Counted from the first letter of the stretch, positions 50,141 to 59,680 are shown. The stretch: 64,000 nucleotides of DNA from JBFHQE01 sp041592335 (GCA_041592335.1 JBFHQE010000001.1:372001-436000), one strand, 5' to 3'. The notes: generated from the letters alone by a model not told the origin. A program made the numbers and translations.

Positions 50141-50178
50141 AGTATTGAGTAACTGCAATTTAAATTTTTGGAGGGGCT

Positions 50179-52614
50179 ATGGTTATCAAAGGTCATAAAT
50201 CAAAGGTTCTGGTGCTGGCGCTAATTGCTGCCATGACTGTTGGCTGCGGTGGAAAGGAAGAGCGCGAAGCGAAGTATCTGGAACGCGGTAAGGAATATCT
50301 GGCCGAAGAGAATTACGATAAGGCCAAGATAGAATTTAAAAATGTCCTTCAGATAAATCCTAAGTCTTCTGAAGCGCATTATTATTCGGCGCAGGTTGCA
50401 GAGAAGCTACAGGAGTGGCCCAAGGCTTATGCTGGTTACAGTAAGGCGATAGAGTTAGATCCAGAGAACCTTGATGCACGTGCAAAGTTAGGAGTGTTCA
50501 ATTTGCTGCAGGCTAATTCGGCTAAGTTGCAAGATGATGCAGTGAATGAGGGGCTTGCCATTGAGTCTGCCAAAGAGCAGCGAGATGAGATATTCAAGCG
50601 TAATCCAGATCATAAGGGTGGTAGGTTGTTGGAAGCTGGTCTGTTGGTAAGGGAGGATCAGCTAGATAAAGCGATAGGGATTGTTGAGGCGGTTTTATCT
50701 GGGTCGCCAGATGATCCTGTGGCGGTAAGTATGCTGGTGGATTTTTATCTCGCTAAGGAAGACAAAAGCTCGGCCAGGAGAGTTCTTGAAGATGGCGTTG
50801 AGCATAATCATGCCGATGTGAATCTTAAGTTTAGATTGGCTAAATTCTATGCCAATGAGAACCTGAATGAGGAAGCGATCAAGGTAATTAAAGACTTAAT
50901 CGAGCAAAAACCGGAAGTCATTAGCTATCGGGTTAGTCTGGCATCATATTACGCGCAGCTTGACCGAAAAACTGAAGCAGAGGAAGTTTTGCGCGAGGCA
51001 ATACGTGTCGAAGAAGATAATCCAGAGACATACCTTGTGCTGGCAGATTTCCTTGTTAAGACTAAAAGTGCTGATTTGGCAGAAAGTGAATTACGGGCGG
51101 CGATAAAGAAGCTTCCTGAAGAAGACTCCCTTTACACTGGGCTTGCAAAAATATATTTGCAATCACAACAAAAAGATAAGGCGCTGGCAATCTTAAAAGA
51201 AATTATTGATCGCTGGAGTAAGGATGCGCCCGGTGTGAAAGCACGCAATATTCTTGCGCAAATATATGTCCAGGATGGTCAGGTTGATAAGGCAAAGGCT
51301 ACATTGGAGCAGATACTTGCCGAGAACCCACAGGATAATGATGCGCTGTTGATGCGCGGGAAATTTAATCTGCAGGATCAGAATTTTGATGCGGCAATTG
51401 CGGATTTTCGAGGCGTGCTTAAGGATCAACCCAGTAATGCCGAGGTATTTGGTTTGTTGGCTCAGGCGCATATGCAAAAAGGCGATTCTCGGTTGGCGCG
51501 CGATAATTTGCAGCGGGCTGTTGAGGCGGATCCACAAAATGCGGATGCTCGAATCAAATATGCACGGTTACTGATATCGCAAAAAGAATACGAGTTGGCA
51601 AATAAACAAATAGATTCGGCGTTGAAGCAAGACCCTGCCAACATTCCGGCTCTGATAGCTCAATCGGATATTCTTGCAGCGACGAATGATGAAAAAGGAT
51701 TGACGCTTGCCGTTGATAATCTCAAGGTAGCAGCACCTGATAATCCAGAAGGTTATTTCCGCGCTGGTCGTATTTTGCGAGCCAAGGGTGAGAGCGAAGC
51801 TGCTCTGGCTGAATATGAAAAGGCGCTGGCTTTGACACAGGGTGTTGGCGAAGCCTTGATGCTTTCAGAGATTGTCGATCTGGAACTGAAGATGGGCCGT
51901 ATCAATGAGGCCGAATCTCGGGTGAAACAAGTGCTAACCGCAAATCCCGAGCATATGGCAGCTAATGGGCTGTTGGGCCGGGTGTATCTGGCACAGAAGG
52001 ATTATCCTGCTTCGCAGTCAGCATTTGAGAAGCAGATTGCGATCAATCCGGATGCTGAACAAGTATGGACCGAGCTGGCTTTTGCTCGTTCAGCCCAGGG
52101 CGATCTTGCGGGTGCCGAGAAGGCCTACCGTGATGGCTTGGAGAAACTTCCTCAGAACGTCAGGTTGACCATCGGCCTCGCCGGTCTTCAGGAGCGCTCC
52201 GGTGATTACGAGGGTGCCATGGCTTCTTACGAGCAGGTGTTGGCTAATCAGGCCGACAACGCTATCGCGACCAACAACCTGGCGGCACTGATTGCCGACC
52301 ATAAGACTGACGAGGCGAGTCTGGCTCGCGCTAAAGAACTGGCGGATAAGCTTGATGTGCTGCCGCAGCCTGTTTTTGCCGATACGGTGGGCTGGGTTTA
52401 TTACCGCCTGGGTGATTACTCCAAGGCGGTTGAAAAGCTGACCAAGGTGGTCGAGGCGGCGCCGAAAGCAGCCATTTTCCATTACCACCTGGGTGTGGCG
52501 CTGGCCAAGGCCGGGGATAAGGCAGGGGCGAAAGAGCACCTGAAACAGGCTATCGACCTGGGAGATTTTGACGGTAAGCAGGACGCGCAGGAAATGTTAA
52601 GTTCTCTCAACTGA
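50179..52614 (+). CDS. prsT: PEP-CTERM system TPR lipoprotein PrsT
   Basis: An 811-residue lipoprotein with a signal peptide and lipobox ending in VGCGG (Cys near residue 23), then about 20 tetratricopeptide repeats (for example YDKAKIEFKNVLQINPKSSE and YPASQSAFEKQIAINPDAEQ). This layout is that of PrsT, found next to exosortase systems and thought to act in export or assembly of surface protein and polysaccharide. GGAGGGG precedes the start. The middle part (about 50.45-51.85 kb) is AT-rich with many AAA/ATA codons, while the last 500 bases are clearly GC-richer, so the gene is a mosaic. A terminator follows. Confidence 0.93.
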   Translation: MVIKGHKSKVLVLALIAAMTVGCGGKEEREAKYLERGKEYLAEENYDKAKIEFKNVLQINPKSSEAHYYSAQVAEKLQEWPKAYAGYSKAIELDPENLDARAKLGVFNLLQANSAKLQDDAVNEGLAIESAKEQRDEIFKRNPDHKGGRLLEAGLLVREDQLDKAIGIVEAVLSGSPDDPVAVSMLVDFYLAKEDKSSARRVLEDGVEHNHADVNLKFRLAKFYANENLNEEAIKVIKDLIEQKPEVISYRVSLASYYAQLDRKTEAEEVLREAIRVEEDNPETYLVLADFLVKTKSADLAESELRAAIKKLPEEDSLYTGLAKIYLQSQQKDKALAILKEIIDRWSKDAPGVKARNILAQIYVQDGQVDKAKATLEQILAENPQDNDALLMRGKFNLQDQNFDAAIADFRGVLKDQPSNAEVFGLLAQAHMQKGDSRLARDNLQRAVEADPQNADARIKYARLLISQKEYELANKQIDSALKQDPANIPALIAQSDILAATNDEKGLTLAVDNLKVAAPDNPEGYFRAGRILRAKGESEAALAEYEKALALTQGVGEALMLSEIVDLELKMGRINEAESRVKQVLTANPEHMAANGLLGRVYLAQKDYPASQSAFEKQIAINPDAEQVWTELAFARSAQGDLAGAEKAYRDGLEKLPQNVRLTIGLAGLQERSGDYEGAMASYEQVLANQADNAIATNNLAALIADHKTDEASLARAKELADKLDVLPQPVFADTVGWVYYRLGDYSKAVEKLTKVVEAAPKAAIFHYHLGVALAKAGDKAGAKEHLKQAIDLGDFDGKQDAQEMLSSLN

Positions 52615-52632
52615 TTTCCATCATGCTTGAAT

Positions 52633-52664
52633 GGGGCTGCAGCCGGGTGCTGCGGCCCTTTTTT
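52633..52664 (+). terminator. Terminator after prsT
   Basis: GGGCTGCAGC and GCTGCGGCCC pair through a CGGGT loop (one G-T pair) and are followed by TTTTTTATTTTA. It closes the long exopolysaccharide transcript 20 bases after the prsT stop and separates it from prsK-prsR. The 223 bases between the prsT stop and the prsK start otherwise show only TGTAGGAATTCCTTACA at 52749-52765, which is not a clean dyad. Confidence 0.9.
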
Positions 52665-52837
52665 ATTTTAATTGATTGAAATATAAAAGGATGTCTGCAA
52701 ATTCGCCATCATATGGATGTTTCCGGCGTAAGAAAATTTGCTAAAGACTGTAGGAATTCCTTACACTTTGAGTCTGCCTGGTCGATACTGATTTCAAATA
52801 AGAAACAGGTGGATTGTCTCATGTTGAGGGGTTTTGC

Positions 52838-54952
52838 ATGCTGAGCATTGCGACAGCCAGTTACGCAATTGGATCGTTCGTATTTTCCCTGTTGGCGCTG
52901 GTACTGTTGACTGGCCACCAGACCCAGGTACGCAAGCGGCTACTGATGCTGGCTTCGGCGGCGACCAGTTTGTGGATGGGTGTTTCTGCCTATCAAAGTG
53001 CCCAGCAGGATATCAATTACGCTTCCTATCTGCTGGAGCTGGTGCGCGATTTCGGCTGGCTGGCGTTCCTCGCTGGTATTTTGGCCTCGGCTTATTCTGA
53101 CGAACAGCAACAAAAGCAGGTCTTCCGTAAATTTCTTAAAACAGCCGGTGCGCTGCTGGTCTTTATCGCGAGCCTGACGCTCTACCGTTATTTCTCCCAG
53201 GGGCAGGTTGTCACGAGCGGTGCCATCGACTGGCTGCTGGCCTGTTACCTGTCGATCGCGATCCTTGGCCTGGTGTTTGTCGAGCAGGTATTGCGCAACA
53301 CGCGCGCGGATAACCGGCGCGCCATCAAGTATTTCTGTCTCGGTATCGGCGGTATTTTCGTTTACGACTTTTATCTCTACGCCGATGCGCTGCTGTTCCA
53401 GCGTGTCGACCCGGCGCTCTGGTATGCGCGTGGCATCGTTAATGTCATGGCCGTTCCCCTGTTTGTACTGGCGATCAAGCGCGATCCGAAATGGTCGGCC
53501 GACATCTTCATTTCGCGTCGGGTGGTGTTTCATTCGGCGGCGTTGCTGGGTACAGGCGTTTACCTGCTGGCCATGGGCGTGGGCGGTTATTACGTTCGGG
53601 TTTACGGTGGGGAATGGGGCGCGGTATTCCAGGCGATCTTCTTCTTCGGCGCCATCATGCTGCTGGCGATTCTGTTTTTTTCCGATCAGGCGCGCGCGAA
53701 ATTGCGTGTGCTCATCAACAAGCACTTCTTCCATTACAAATATGATTACCGGGATGAGTGGTTGCGTTTTATCGGCACCCTGTCGTTGGAAGGGCCTGAG
53801 CATAAGTTGTGCCCGCGCATTGTGCGCGCAATAGCCAAAATTATCGACAGCCCGGGTGGTGTGTTGTGGTGGCTGAGAGAGAGCGGTAATTACGAGGCGG
53901 TTGGCGCCTGGAATACCGACCTGCCCAAGGGGGTCAGTATCGCGGCCAGTGATTCGATGGTGCATTTCCTTAAAGAACAGGAGTGGATTATCAATCTCGA
54001 AGAATACCAGCAGACACCTGCCATTTACGGCGACCTGGTGATACCGCCCTGGATGGTTCAGCGTGATAGCGCCTGGTTGGTGATGCCGTTGTTACTGCGC
54101 GATCACTTGCTTGGGTTCATTATGCTCGACAAGGCGCCGGACACCGAGCATTTCAACTGGGAAGACTGTGATCTGCTGAAAACTGTCGGGCGTGAGGCAG
54201 CGAGTCATCTTGCGCAAATGGAAGCGTCAACCCAGTTGGCCGAATCGCGCCAGTTCGAAACCTACAATCGCCTGTCAACCTACGTGGTGCATGATCTTAA
54301 AAATCTGATTGGCCAGCTGTCGCTGGTGGTTTCCAATGCGGCCAAGCACAAGCACAACCCGGATTTCATGGAGGACGCGATTCGTACCGTGGACCATTCG
54401 GTAGAAAAGATGAATCGCCTGCTGGCTCATCTGCGCAGTGGTGCGGCCGCGGATGAGAAAAAAGAATGCGTGGACTTGTGCGGCCTGTTGCACGATGTGG
54501 TGCATACCATGTCCAGTGGACTGCCGCTGCCATCGGTCGATTGTCAGGCCACGGGTATTTGTGCCTCGGCCAACAAAGAACGTTTTGCGGCGGTGATCGG
54601 GCATGTGATTCGCAATGCGCAGGATGCGACGCCCGACGATGGGCGCATTATCGTGCGTCTGTTCCGATTAGAAGATGATGCAATTATTGAAGTGCAGGAC
54701 ACGGGTTGCGGTATGGATGAAGAGTTTATACGCACTCGCCTGTTCAAACCGTTTGAAACCACCAAGGGCAGCGCGGGCATGGGGGTGGGTGTGCATGAAA
54801 CCCAGTCCTTTGTGCGAAATCTCGGCGGTGACGTACAGGTGATCAGTCGGGTGGGCGAGGGCACCACGTTCCGCTTGCGAGTACCGATCAGCGATACCAG
54901 CAAGGCCAAGGTGAAATTAAGCATAGTAGAAGGAATGCGGGCAGAAGGATGA
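52838..54952 (+). CDS. prsK: PEP-CTERM/exosortase system histidine kinase PrsK
   Basis: Membrane sensor kinase of 704 residues. Residues 1-290 hold about eight membrane segments (first SYAIGSFVFSLLALVLLTGH). A GAF-like domain follows near 310-470. The dimerisation/phosphoacceptor helix YNRLSTYVVHDLKNLIGQLS contains the His near residue 486. The ATPase domain has VIGHVIRNAQDATPDDGRII, VQDTGCGMDEEFI and GMGVGVHETQSFV. It matches the PrsK kinase that controls exosortase-linked polysaccharide and protein genes. The start at 52838 is chosen because GAGGGG lies nearby upstream. The stop overlaps prsR by four bases. The signal is unknown. Confidence 0.93.
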   Translation: MLSIATASYAIGSFVFSLLALVLLTGHQTQVRKRLLMLASAATSLWMGVSAYQSAQQDINYASYLLELVRDFGWLAFLAGILASAYSDEQQQKQVFRKFLKTAGALLVFIASLTLYRYFSQGQVVTSGAIDWLLACYLSIAILGLVFVEQVLRNTRADNRRAIKYFCLGIGGIFVYDFYLYADALLFQRVDPALWYARGIVNVMAVPLFVLAIKRDPKWSADIFISRRVVFHSAALLGTGVYLLAMGVGGYYVRVYGGEWGAVFQAIFFFGAIMLLAILFFSDQARAKLRVLINKHFFHYKYDYRDEWLRFIGTLSLEGPEHKLCPRIVRAIAKIIDSPGGVLWWLRESGNYEAVGAWNTDLPKGVSIAASDSMVHFLKEQEWIINLEEYQQTPAIYGDLVIPPWMVQRDSAWLVMPLLLRDHLLGFIMLDKAPDTEHFNWEDCDLLKTVGREAASHLAQMEASTQLAESRQFETYNRLSTYVVHDLKNLIGQLSLVVSNAAKHKHNPDFMEDAIRTVDHSVEKMNRLLAHLRSGAAADEKKECVDLCGLLHDVVHTMSSGLPLPSVDCQATGICASANKERFAAVIGHVIRNAQDATPDDGRIIVRLFRLEDDAIIEVQDTGCGMDEEFIRTRLFKPFETTKGSAGMGVGVHETQSFVRNLGGDVQVISRVGEGTTFRLRVPISDTSKAKVKLSIVEGMRAEG

Positions 54953-56310
54953 CAGAAGAACTTAAGAAATTACTGGTCGTGGAAGACGACCCCGGGTTGC
55001 AGACGCAGTTGAAATGGTGCTTCGAAGGTTACCAGGTGATCATTGCCGGTAGTCGTGAAGCGGCGCTGAGCGAGCTGAAAAAATATCCTTTCCCCGTGAT
55101 GACGCTGGATCTTGGTTTGCCGCCGGATGAAAGCGGTACCAGCGAGGGTTTTGCGACGCTTGAGCATGTAATACAGGAGTTTCCGCACACCAAGGTGATC
55201 GTGGTTACGGGCAATAATGAACGCGATAACGCGCTCAAGGCGGTGGCACTGGGCGCTTATGATTTCTTCCACAAACCGATCGATTCCGAGTTGCTTGGTT
55301 TTATTGTTAACCGCGCATACCGTTTGACGGAGCTGGAATATGAAAACCGGCGCCTGCATACCCAGCATCCTGACTCGCCGCTGGAAGGCGTGTTAACCGG
55401 TAGCCCCGAGATGGGCGAAGTCTGTCGCACCATCGAGAAGGTGGCGCCCGCCGATGCGACCGTACTGGTGCTGGGCGAGAGTGGTACCGGGAAGGAGTTG
55501 ATGGCGCGCTCGTTGCACGGGTTGAGTAATCGCAATGATGGTCCCTTTGTGGCGATCAACTGTGCCGCGATTCCGGAGAATCTGCTGGAGAGCGAACTGT
55601 TCGGTTATGAAAAGGGTGCTTTCACTGGTGCCGTGAAAACCACGCCGGGCAAGATCGAAACCGCCAGCGGCGGCACCCTTTTCCTCGATGAAGTGGGCGA
55701 TCTGCCGATGCCGTTACAGGCCAAGCTGTTGCGCTTTCTGCAGGAGCGGGTGATCGAGCGTGTCGGTGGCCGCAAGGAAATCCCGGTGGATGTGCGCGTG
55801 GTCTGTGCAACGCACAAGGATCCCAAGGCGCTCATCGGCGAAGGCGATTTCCGCGAGGATTTGTATTACCGCATCAGTGAAATCACTATCCGCATCCCGC
55901 CATTGCGTGAGCGTTCGGGTGATGTTTTGCTGCTGGCGCGTTCTTTCCTTGATCGCTTCAGCAAACAGCATGGCAACAAGATCCAGTCTTTTAGCAAGGA
56001 TGCCCTGGCGGCGCTCGAGGGTTATCGCTGGCCAGGTAACGTGCGTGAGCTTGAGAACCGCGTCAAGCGTGCAGTGATCATGGCGGAGGGTAAGCAGATC
56101 ACCGCCAGGGATCTGGAACTCGGCAATGAAGCGTCAGAAGAAGATAGCCAGACATTCGATCTGCGCGAGATACGCGAGCAGGCCGAGCGGCAGGCCATTC
56201 TGCGCGCCATGAGTCACGTCGGTGGCAAAATTTCCCAGGCGGCCGAATTACTGGGTGTGAGTCGCCCGACCATGTATGACCTGTTGAAGAAGTACAGCCT
56301 GAAAGATTAG
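54949..56310 (+). CDS. prsR: Sigma-54-dependent response regulator PrsR
   Basis: A 453-residue NtrC-type regulator. The receiver domain (1-130) has the acidic pair VVEDD, the phospho-Asp in MTLDLGLPPDESG and the Lys in FHKPIDSE. The AAA+ domain has Walker A GESGTGKELMA, the sigma-54 contact GAFTGA and GTLFLDEVGDLPMPLQAKLL. A C-terminal Fis-type helix-turn-helix follows (GGKISQAAELLGVSRPTMYD). The partner is PrsK. Likely targets are RpoN promoters of exosortase substrates and polysaccharide genes, such as the match at 16823-16837. Its stop overlaps the stop of convergent dsbD, with no terminator between. Confidence 0.95.
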   Translation: MTEELKKLLVVEDDPGLQTQLKWCFEGYQVIIAGSREAALSELKKYPFPVMTLDLGLPPDESGTSEGFATLEHVIQEFPHTKVIVVTGNNERDNALKAVALGAYDFFHKPIDSELLGFIVNRAYRLTELEYENRRLHTQHPDSPLEGVLTGSPEMGEVCRTIEKVAPADATVLVLGESGTGKELMARSLHGLSNRNDGPFVAINCAAIPENLLESELFGYEKGAFTGAVKTTPGKIETASGGTLFLDEVGDLPMPLQAKLLRFLQERVIERVGGRKEIPVDVRVVCATHKDPKALIGEGDFREDLYYRISEITIRIPPLRERSGDVLLLARSFLDRFSKQHGNKIQSFSKDALAALEGYRWPGNVRELENRVKRAVIMAEGKQITARDLELGNEASEEDSQTFDLREIREQAERQAILRAMSHVGGKISQAAELLGVSRPTMYDLLKKYSLKD

Positions 56311-58589
56311 CGACCGTTGGCCTTGTTCACATGCGCGGCAAAGGCTTCCGCTTTCATGGTGCCGACGACTCGCAGCGCGCGCTGCTCCTGGCCATTGCGA
56401 TCGTAAAACAGGATCGCCGGGGGCAGTACCACATTGGTGTGGCGCATCAGCGCCTTGTCTTCCGCATCGGTCGCCGTAACATCGGCCTGCAATAACACAT
56501 AGTCTTTCAGCGCTTCTCTGACCGGGGCAGTCGGAAATACATATTCCTCGTACTGAATACAGTAAGTGCACCAGTCGGCATAATAATCGAGCATTACCGG
56601 CTTGCCTGCCGCGCGCGCATCGGCCAGTGCCTTCTCCAGATCGGCAACAGTCTTGATGCGCTGGAAAGCGACAGCTTCATGCGAGCCACTTTCTGTTGCG
56701 GCCACGGCGACACTGCCACCGCTCGCCAGCAGTTTTGAACCATGCAGCGGATTGGTGACATCACGCGCACCGCTCAGCCCACCGATCAGTACCACGGCGC
56801 CATATAAGACAATCACGACGCCGAGTCCTTTCCAGAATTTGCTCCAGCCGGAACTTTCAATCGGCAGTGGTTCCAGCGCGCCCATGTAGATGCCGGAAGT
56901 GATAAGCAGGGTGGCCCACATCAGCATGATCAGCATGGGCGAGAAGATATCGGGCATGCGGGACAGGAACAGGATTGCGACCGCCAGCAGAATCACGCCC
57001 GCCACGGCTTTCACCGTATTCATCCAGTCACCGGCCTTGGGCAATAGTTTGCCGCCGCTCGCACCAACCAGTAGTAACGGTAGCCCCATGCCATTGCCCA
57101 GCGCGAACATTGCCAGCGCGCCATTAACCGGCCCGGCCGATGCCGCATAGCTCAGGGCGGCAACCAGGATAGGGCCGCCGCAGGGGCCGATAATCAGGGC
57201 GGATAAAGCGCCCATGATGAATACGCCGATAAAGGAGCCACTTTTCTGTTCGTTGCTGATTTGATTAATACGTGACTGAATCGCGGCAGGCATCTGGATG
57301 TTGAAGAAGCCGAACATCGACAGGGCCAGCAGAATGAACAGGATGGAGAACGGAATCAGGAAAATGGGTTTCTGAAACAGCGCCTGGATGCCAATTGCAT
57401 CACTGAAGCTGCCAATAATGGCGCCGATCACCGCAAAGGTGATCGCCATGGATTCAACATAGACCAGTGTCAGTGTGATGCTGCGGGTGACAGTGGCCTG
57501 TTCGCCCTGGCCGACGATGATACTGGAGAGAATGGGAATCATCGGGTACATGCAGGCGGTGAAGGCCAACAGCAGGCCAGCGCCGAGCGCGGCGATTAAA
57601 ATGCTGACCAGACTGCCTTCCGCCAGTGTGCGAGAAAAACTGTCGAGATCGCTGCCGCCGGTTTCTGCTGCAACAGGCGTTACATCTGCTGCCTCCGTGC
57701 TGCCGCTGGGAAGCGAGAGCGCGGTAGTGGTGGTTTGCGGCGGGTAACAAAGACCGGCTTCGGCGCATCCCTGGTATTTACTGACCAGTTCGATATCCAT
57801 AGCCTCGGCGACCTGGCGTTGCAGCGGAATGTTGATCACCAGTTCACCGCTGTAGGTTTCCACCCGGCCAAACTCGGGGTCGTCCTTCATCTTGCCCTTG
57901 GGGAAATCGGCATCGCCCAGGGCTATGCCCGCTGCGTCGACCAGCGCAAAACTGATGCGGTCTTTATAGAGATAATAACCCTCGGCAATCTGCCAGCGAG
58001 CCGCCAGGGTGTTGCCGTCAATTATCGCAACCTCGTGTTTGAATGCCTGTTCGACCGGCAGAAAGTCCTGCTCGTCACCAAAACCGAAATCGTTGCCGAG
58101 CGCGGAGAGTTGCTGGAATGCATCCGGCTCTGCTTGGGCTGGTGTCTTGCTTACGGCTGGGGTTGCGAGGCTGATGGTTTCGGAATGGGGTGGGTAGCAG
58201 ATACCGCGCTCGGCGCAGCCTTGCGAAGTGACGTAAAGATCAAAGCGTGGCGGCGCATCGGCGCTGACACTGACGGGCGCGGTTGCGCTGACGGTGCCGT
58301 GATAAATTTCCACTTCGCCAAAGAATTCATCCTGTTTGATTTCGCCATTCGGGAGCCTGATGGCACCGATATCCACGCCCGGTGTGTTGCTCTGCACCTT
58401 GATCTTGGTTTTGTATAGATAGTAGCCATCCTGGATTGACCAGGTGAGTTTGAGGCTGTTGCCTTCGATCTCGGTCGACAAGGCAAATGCTTCTTCGACC
58501 GGCAGGATTTCATCATCTTCCCAGAAAGCCGTGGCGGGTTGCGCGAACGACAGCAGGAAGAGCAGGGCGTAATGGAATAATCTTTTCAT
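56307..58589 (-). CDS. dsbD: Thiol:disulfide interchange protein DsbD with duplicated N-terminal domain
   Basis: It moves electrons from cytoplasmic thioredoxin to periplasmic thiol proteins. The E. coli protein has 565 residues and this one 760. The extra length is a second copy of the N-terminal alpha domain: residues 28-140 and 174-290 both carry LPVEEAF or LPVEQAF, DGYYLYK or EGYYLYK and the redox pair CAERGIC (125/131) or CAEAGLC (275/281). The central membrane domain has TACMYPMIPI and IIGPCGGPILVAAL with the membrane Cys pair. The C-terminal thioredoxin-like domain has DWCTYCIQYE. The signal peptide is MKRLFHYALLFLLSFAQPAT. It is translated from the same operon as cutA (four-base overlap). 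Confidence 0.95.
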   Translation of the reverse strand: MKRLFHYALLFLLSFAQPATAFWEDDEILPVEEAFALSTEIEGNSLKLTWSIQDGYYLYKTKIKVQSNTPGVDIGAIRLPNGEIKQDEFFGEVEIYHGTVSATAPVSVSADAPPRFDLYVTSQGCAERGICYPPHSETISLATPAVSKTPAQAEPDAFQQLSALGNDFGFGDEQDFLPVEQAFKHEVAIIDGNTLAARWQIAEGYYLYKDRISFALVDAAGIALGDADFPKGKMKDDPEFGRVETYSGELVINIPLQRQVAEAMDIELVSKYQGCAEAGLCYPPQTTTTALSLPSGSTEAADVTPVAAETGGSDLDSFSRTLAEGSLVSILIAALGAGLLLAFTACMYPMIPILSSIIVGQGEQATVTRSITLTLVYVESMAITFAVIGAIIGSFSDAIGIQALFQKPIFLIPFSILFILLALSMFGFFNIQMPAAIQSRINQISNEQKSGSFIGVFIMGALSALIIGPCGGPILVAALSYAASAGPVNGALAMFALGNGMGLPLLLVGASGGKLLPKAGDWMNTVKAVAGVILLAVAILFLSRMPDIFSPMLIMLMWATLLITSGIYMGALEPLPIESSGWSKFWKGLGVVIVLYGAVVLIGGLSGARDVTNPLHGSKLLASGGSVAVAATESGSHEAVAFQRIKTVADLEKALADARAAGKPVMLDYYADWCTYCIQYEEYVFPTAPVREALKDYVLLQADVTATDAEDKALMRHTNVVLPPAILFYDRNGQEQRALRVVGTMKAEAFAAHVNKANGR

Positions 58590-58921
58590 GGTTTGTTAAT
58601 CAGGTTCTCGTCAATCCAGCGCAGATAGCCAGTCAGGCCCTGCTTTACAGGGACTGCAATAATTTCCGGAAGTTCATAGGGATGGTGTTGTTGAATGGTC
58701 TGACTGAGCGCATCAAAACGGTCGCTGCGCGTCTTGATCATCAACAGCTGCTCGGTCGAAGATTCCACCTGTCCCTGCCATTTATAAACAGAGGTTATGC
58801 CCGGCAGGATCGAAACACAGGCAGCCAGCTGTGATTCAACCAGTAAATCAGCCAGTTGCCTGGCGGTCTCGCTGTCGGGCGCGGTGCAATACACCACGCA
58901 GTGTTCGGTACCTGTCGCCAT
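58586..58921 (-). CDS. cutA: Divalent-cation tolerance protein CutA
   Basis: A small trimeric protein of 111 residues, linked to copper tolerance in E. coli, where cutA also precedes dsbD. Family text is clear: VYCTAPDSETARQLADLLVE, AACVSILPGITSVYKWQGQV, LLMIKTRSDRFDALSQTI and HPYELPEIIAVPVKQG. The start at 58921 gives the usual length. An in-frame Met 18 codons earlier would add a non-family leader. The stop overlaps the dsbD start. Confidence 0.95.
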   Translation of the reverse strand: MATGTEHCVVYCTAPDSETARQLADLLVESQLAACVSILPGITSVYKWQGQVESSTEQLLMIKTRSDRFDALSQTIQQHHPYELPEIIAVPVKQGLTGYLRWIDENLINKP

Positions 58922-59069
58922 TCCGGCACGATAGCCGAAGCCGCCTCTTGGGAAAAGCCTGACCTGCCCATACATTAGCCCTATCCGTTAAGACGACGTC
59001 GATGGAAGCGCTATTCCATAAAATGGTGGGTGCTTGTGTCGGGAAGGATTCATCCGTTAAGGTCTCCGC

Positions 59070-59525
59070 ATGCACCCATTTACCCTGCTTTTCCTGCTGT
59101 TCCTGATCATACCGCTGGTCGAGATCTACATCCTGATCCAGGTTGGCGGGGTGATTGGTGCGATCCCGACCATCTTCCTGGTGGTGTTCACGGCGGTTCT
59201 GGGCGCCCTGCTGTTGCGAATGCAGGGCCTGTCCACGCTCGCGCGGGTGCAGCAAAGCATGCTCAAAGGTGAGCTTCCGGCGATGGAGCTGCTGGAAGGC
59301 GCTGTGCTGGTCGTCTGTGGCGCATTGCTGCTGACACCGGGATTTTTCACCGACACTCTCGGCTTCCTCTGCCTGGTGCCGAGCCTGCGTCAGCACCTGG
59401 TGCGCGGCTTTGTGGACCGCTTCTTCCGTTTCAAGCAGCCCCAGCAGGGCGCATCCCAGCACCGGGAGCGTGGACCGGTCACGCTGGAAGGTGAATATAC
59501 CCGTGACGACGAGAATCAGAAGTAA
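59070..59525 (+). CDS. fxsA: FxsA family membrane protein
   Basis: A 151-residue inner-membrane protein. FLLFLIIPLVEIYILIQVGG and AIPTIFLVVFTAVLGALLLR are the first two hydrophobic parts, and LVVCGALLLTPGFFTDTLGF carries the TPGFxTD motif of the family. The C-terminal tail is polar. In E. coli FxsA relieves F-exclusion of phage T7. Its normal cellular role is unknown. It lies upstream of groESL, as in several gammaproteobacteria, but a promoter and operator separate them. Confidence 0.93.
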   Translation: MHPFTLLFLLFLIIPLVEIYILIQVGGVIGAIPTIFLVVFTAVLGALLLRMQGLSTLARVQQSMLKGELPAMELLEGAVLVVCGALLLTPGFFTDTLGFLCLVPSLRQHLVRGFVDRFFRFKQPQQGASQHRERGPVTLEGEYTRDDENQK

Positions 59526-59564
59526 TTCTATCCATCCATCAATAATTTTTATCATTCTGCGCCC

Positions 59565-59592
59565 TTGAATCTGCGGGTTGCGTCGCTATCAT
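59565..59592 (+). promoter_or_regulatory. Sigma-70-like promoter of groESL
   Basis: TTGAAT at 59565-59570 and TATCAT at 59587-59592 are separated by 16 bases. The -10 box abuts the CIRCE operator, so HrcA binding would block the polymerase. The CTTGAA start also resembles a heat-shock sigma -35 box, but no matching CCCCAT -10 is visible. Confidence 0.6.
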
Positions 59593-59618
59593 TAGCACTC
59601 ACTGAAACCGAGTGCTAA
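59592..59618. promoter_or_regulatory. Perfect CIRCE operator upstream of groESL
   Basis: TTAGCACTC-N9-GAGTGCTAA is an exact match to the CIRCE consensus, the binding site of the heat-shock repressor HrcA. Degenerate half-sites follow at about 59620-59648 (AGCGCTC, GAGTGCT and AGCGCTC again), which could be remnants of a second operator. The site implies an hrcA gene elsewhere in the genome and repression of the chaperonin operon at normal temperature. Confidence 0.95.
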
Positions 59619-59680
59619 CAGCGCTCCAATCGAGTGCTGTCAGCGCTCATCCAACACTGTCTTTAAGGGAGAGTAAGTGA

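Noticed and set aside
52749..52765. TGTAGGAATTCCTTACA as a PrsR operator
   Set aside because: Only the inner GGAATTCC is symmetric. The outer parts are offset by one base, and the motif was not seen before other candidate targets.
52940..53965. Long antisense open frame within prsK
   Set aside because: The plus-strand frame gives a coherent membrane kinase, and the antisense product has no recognisable motif.
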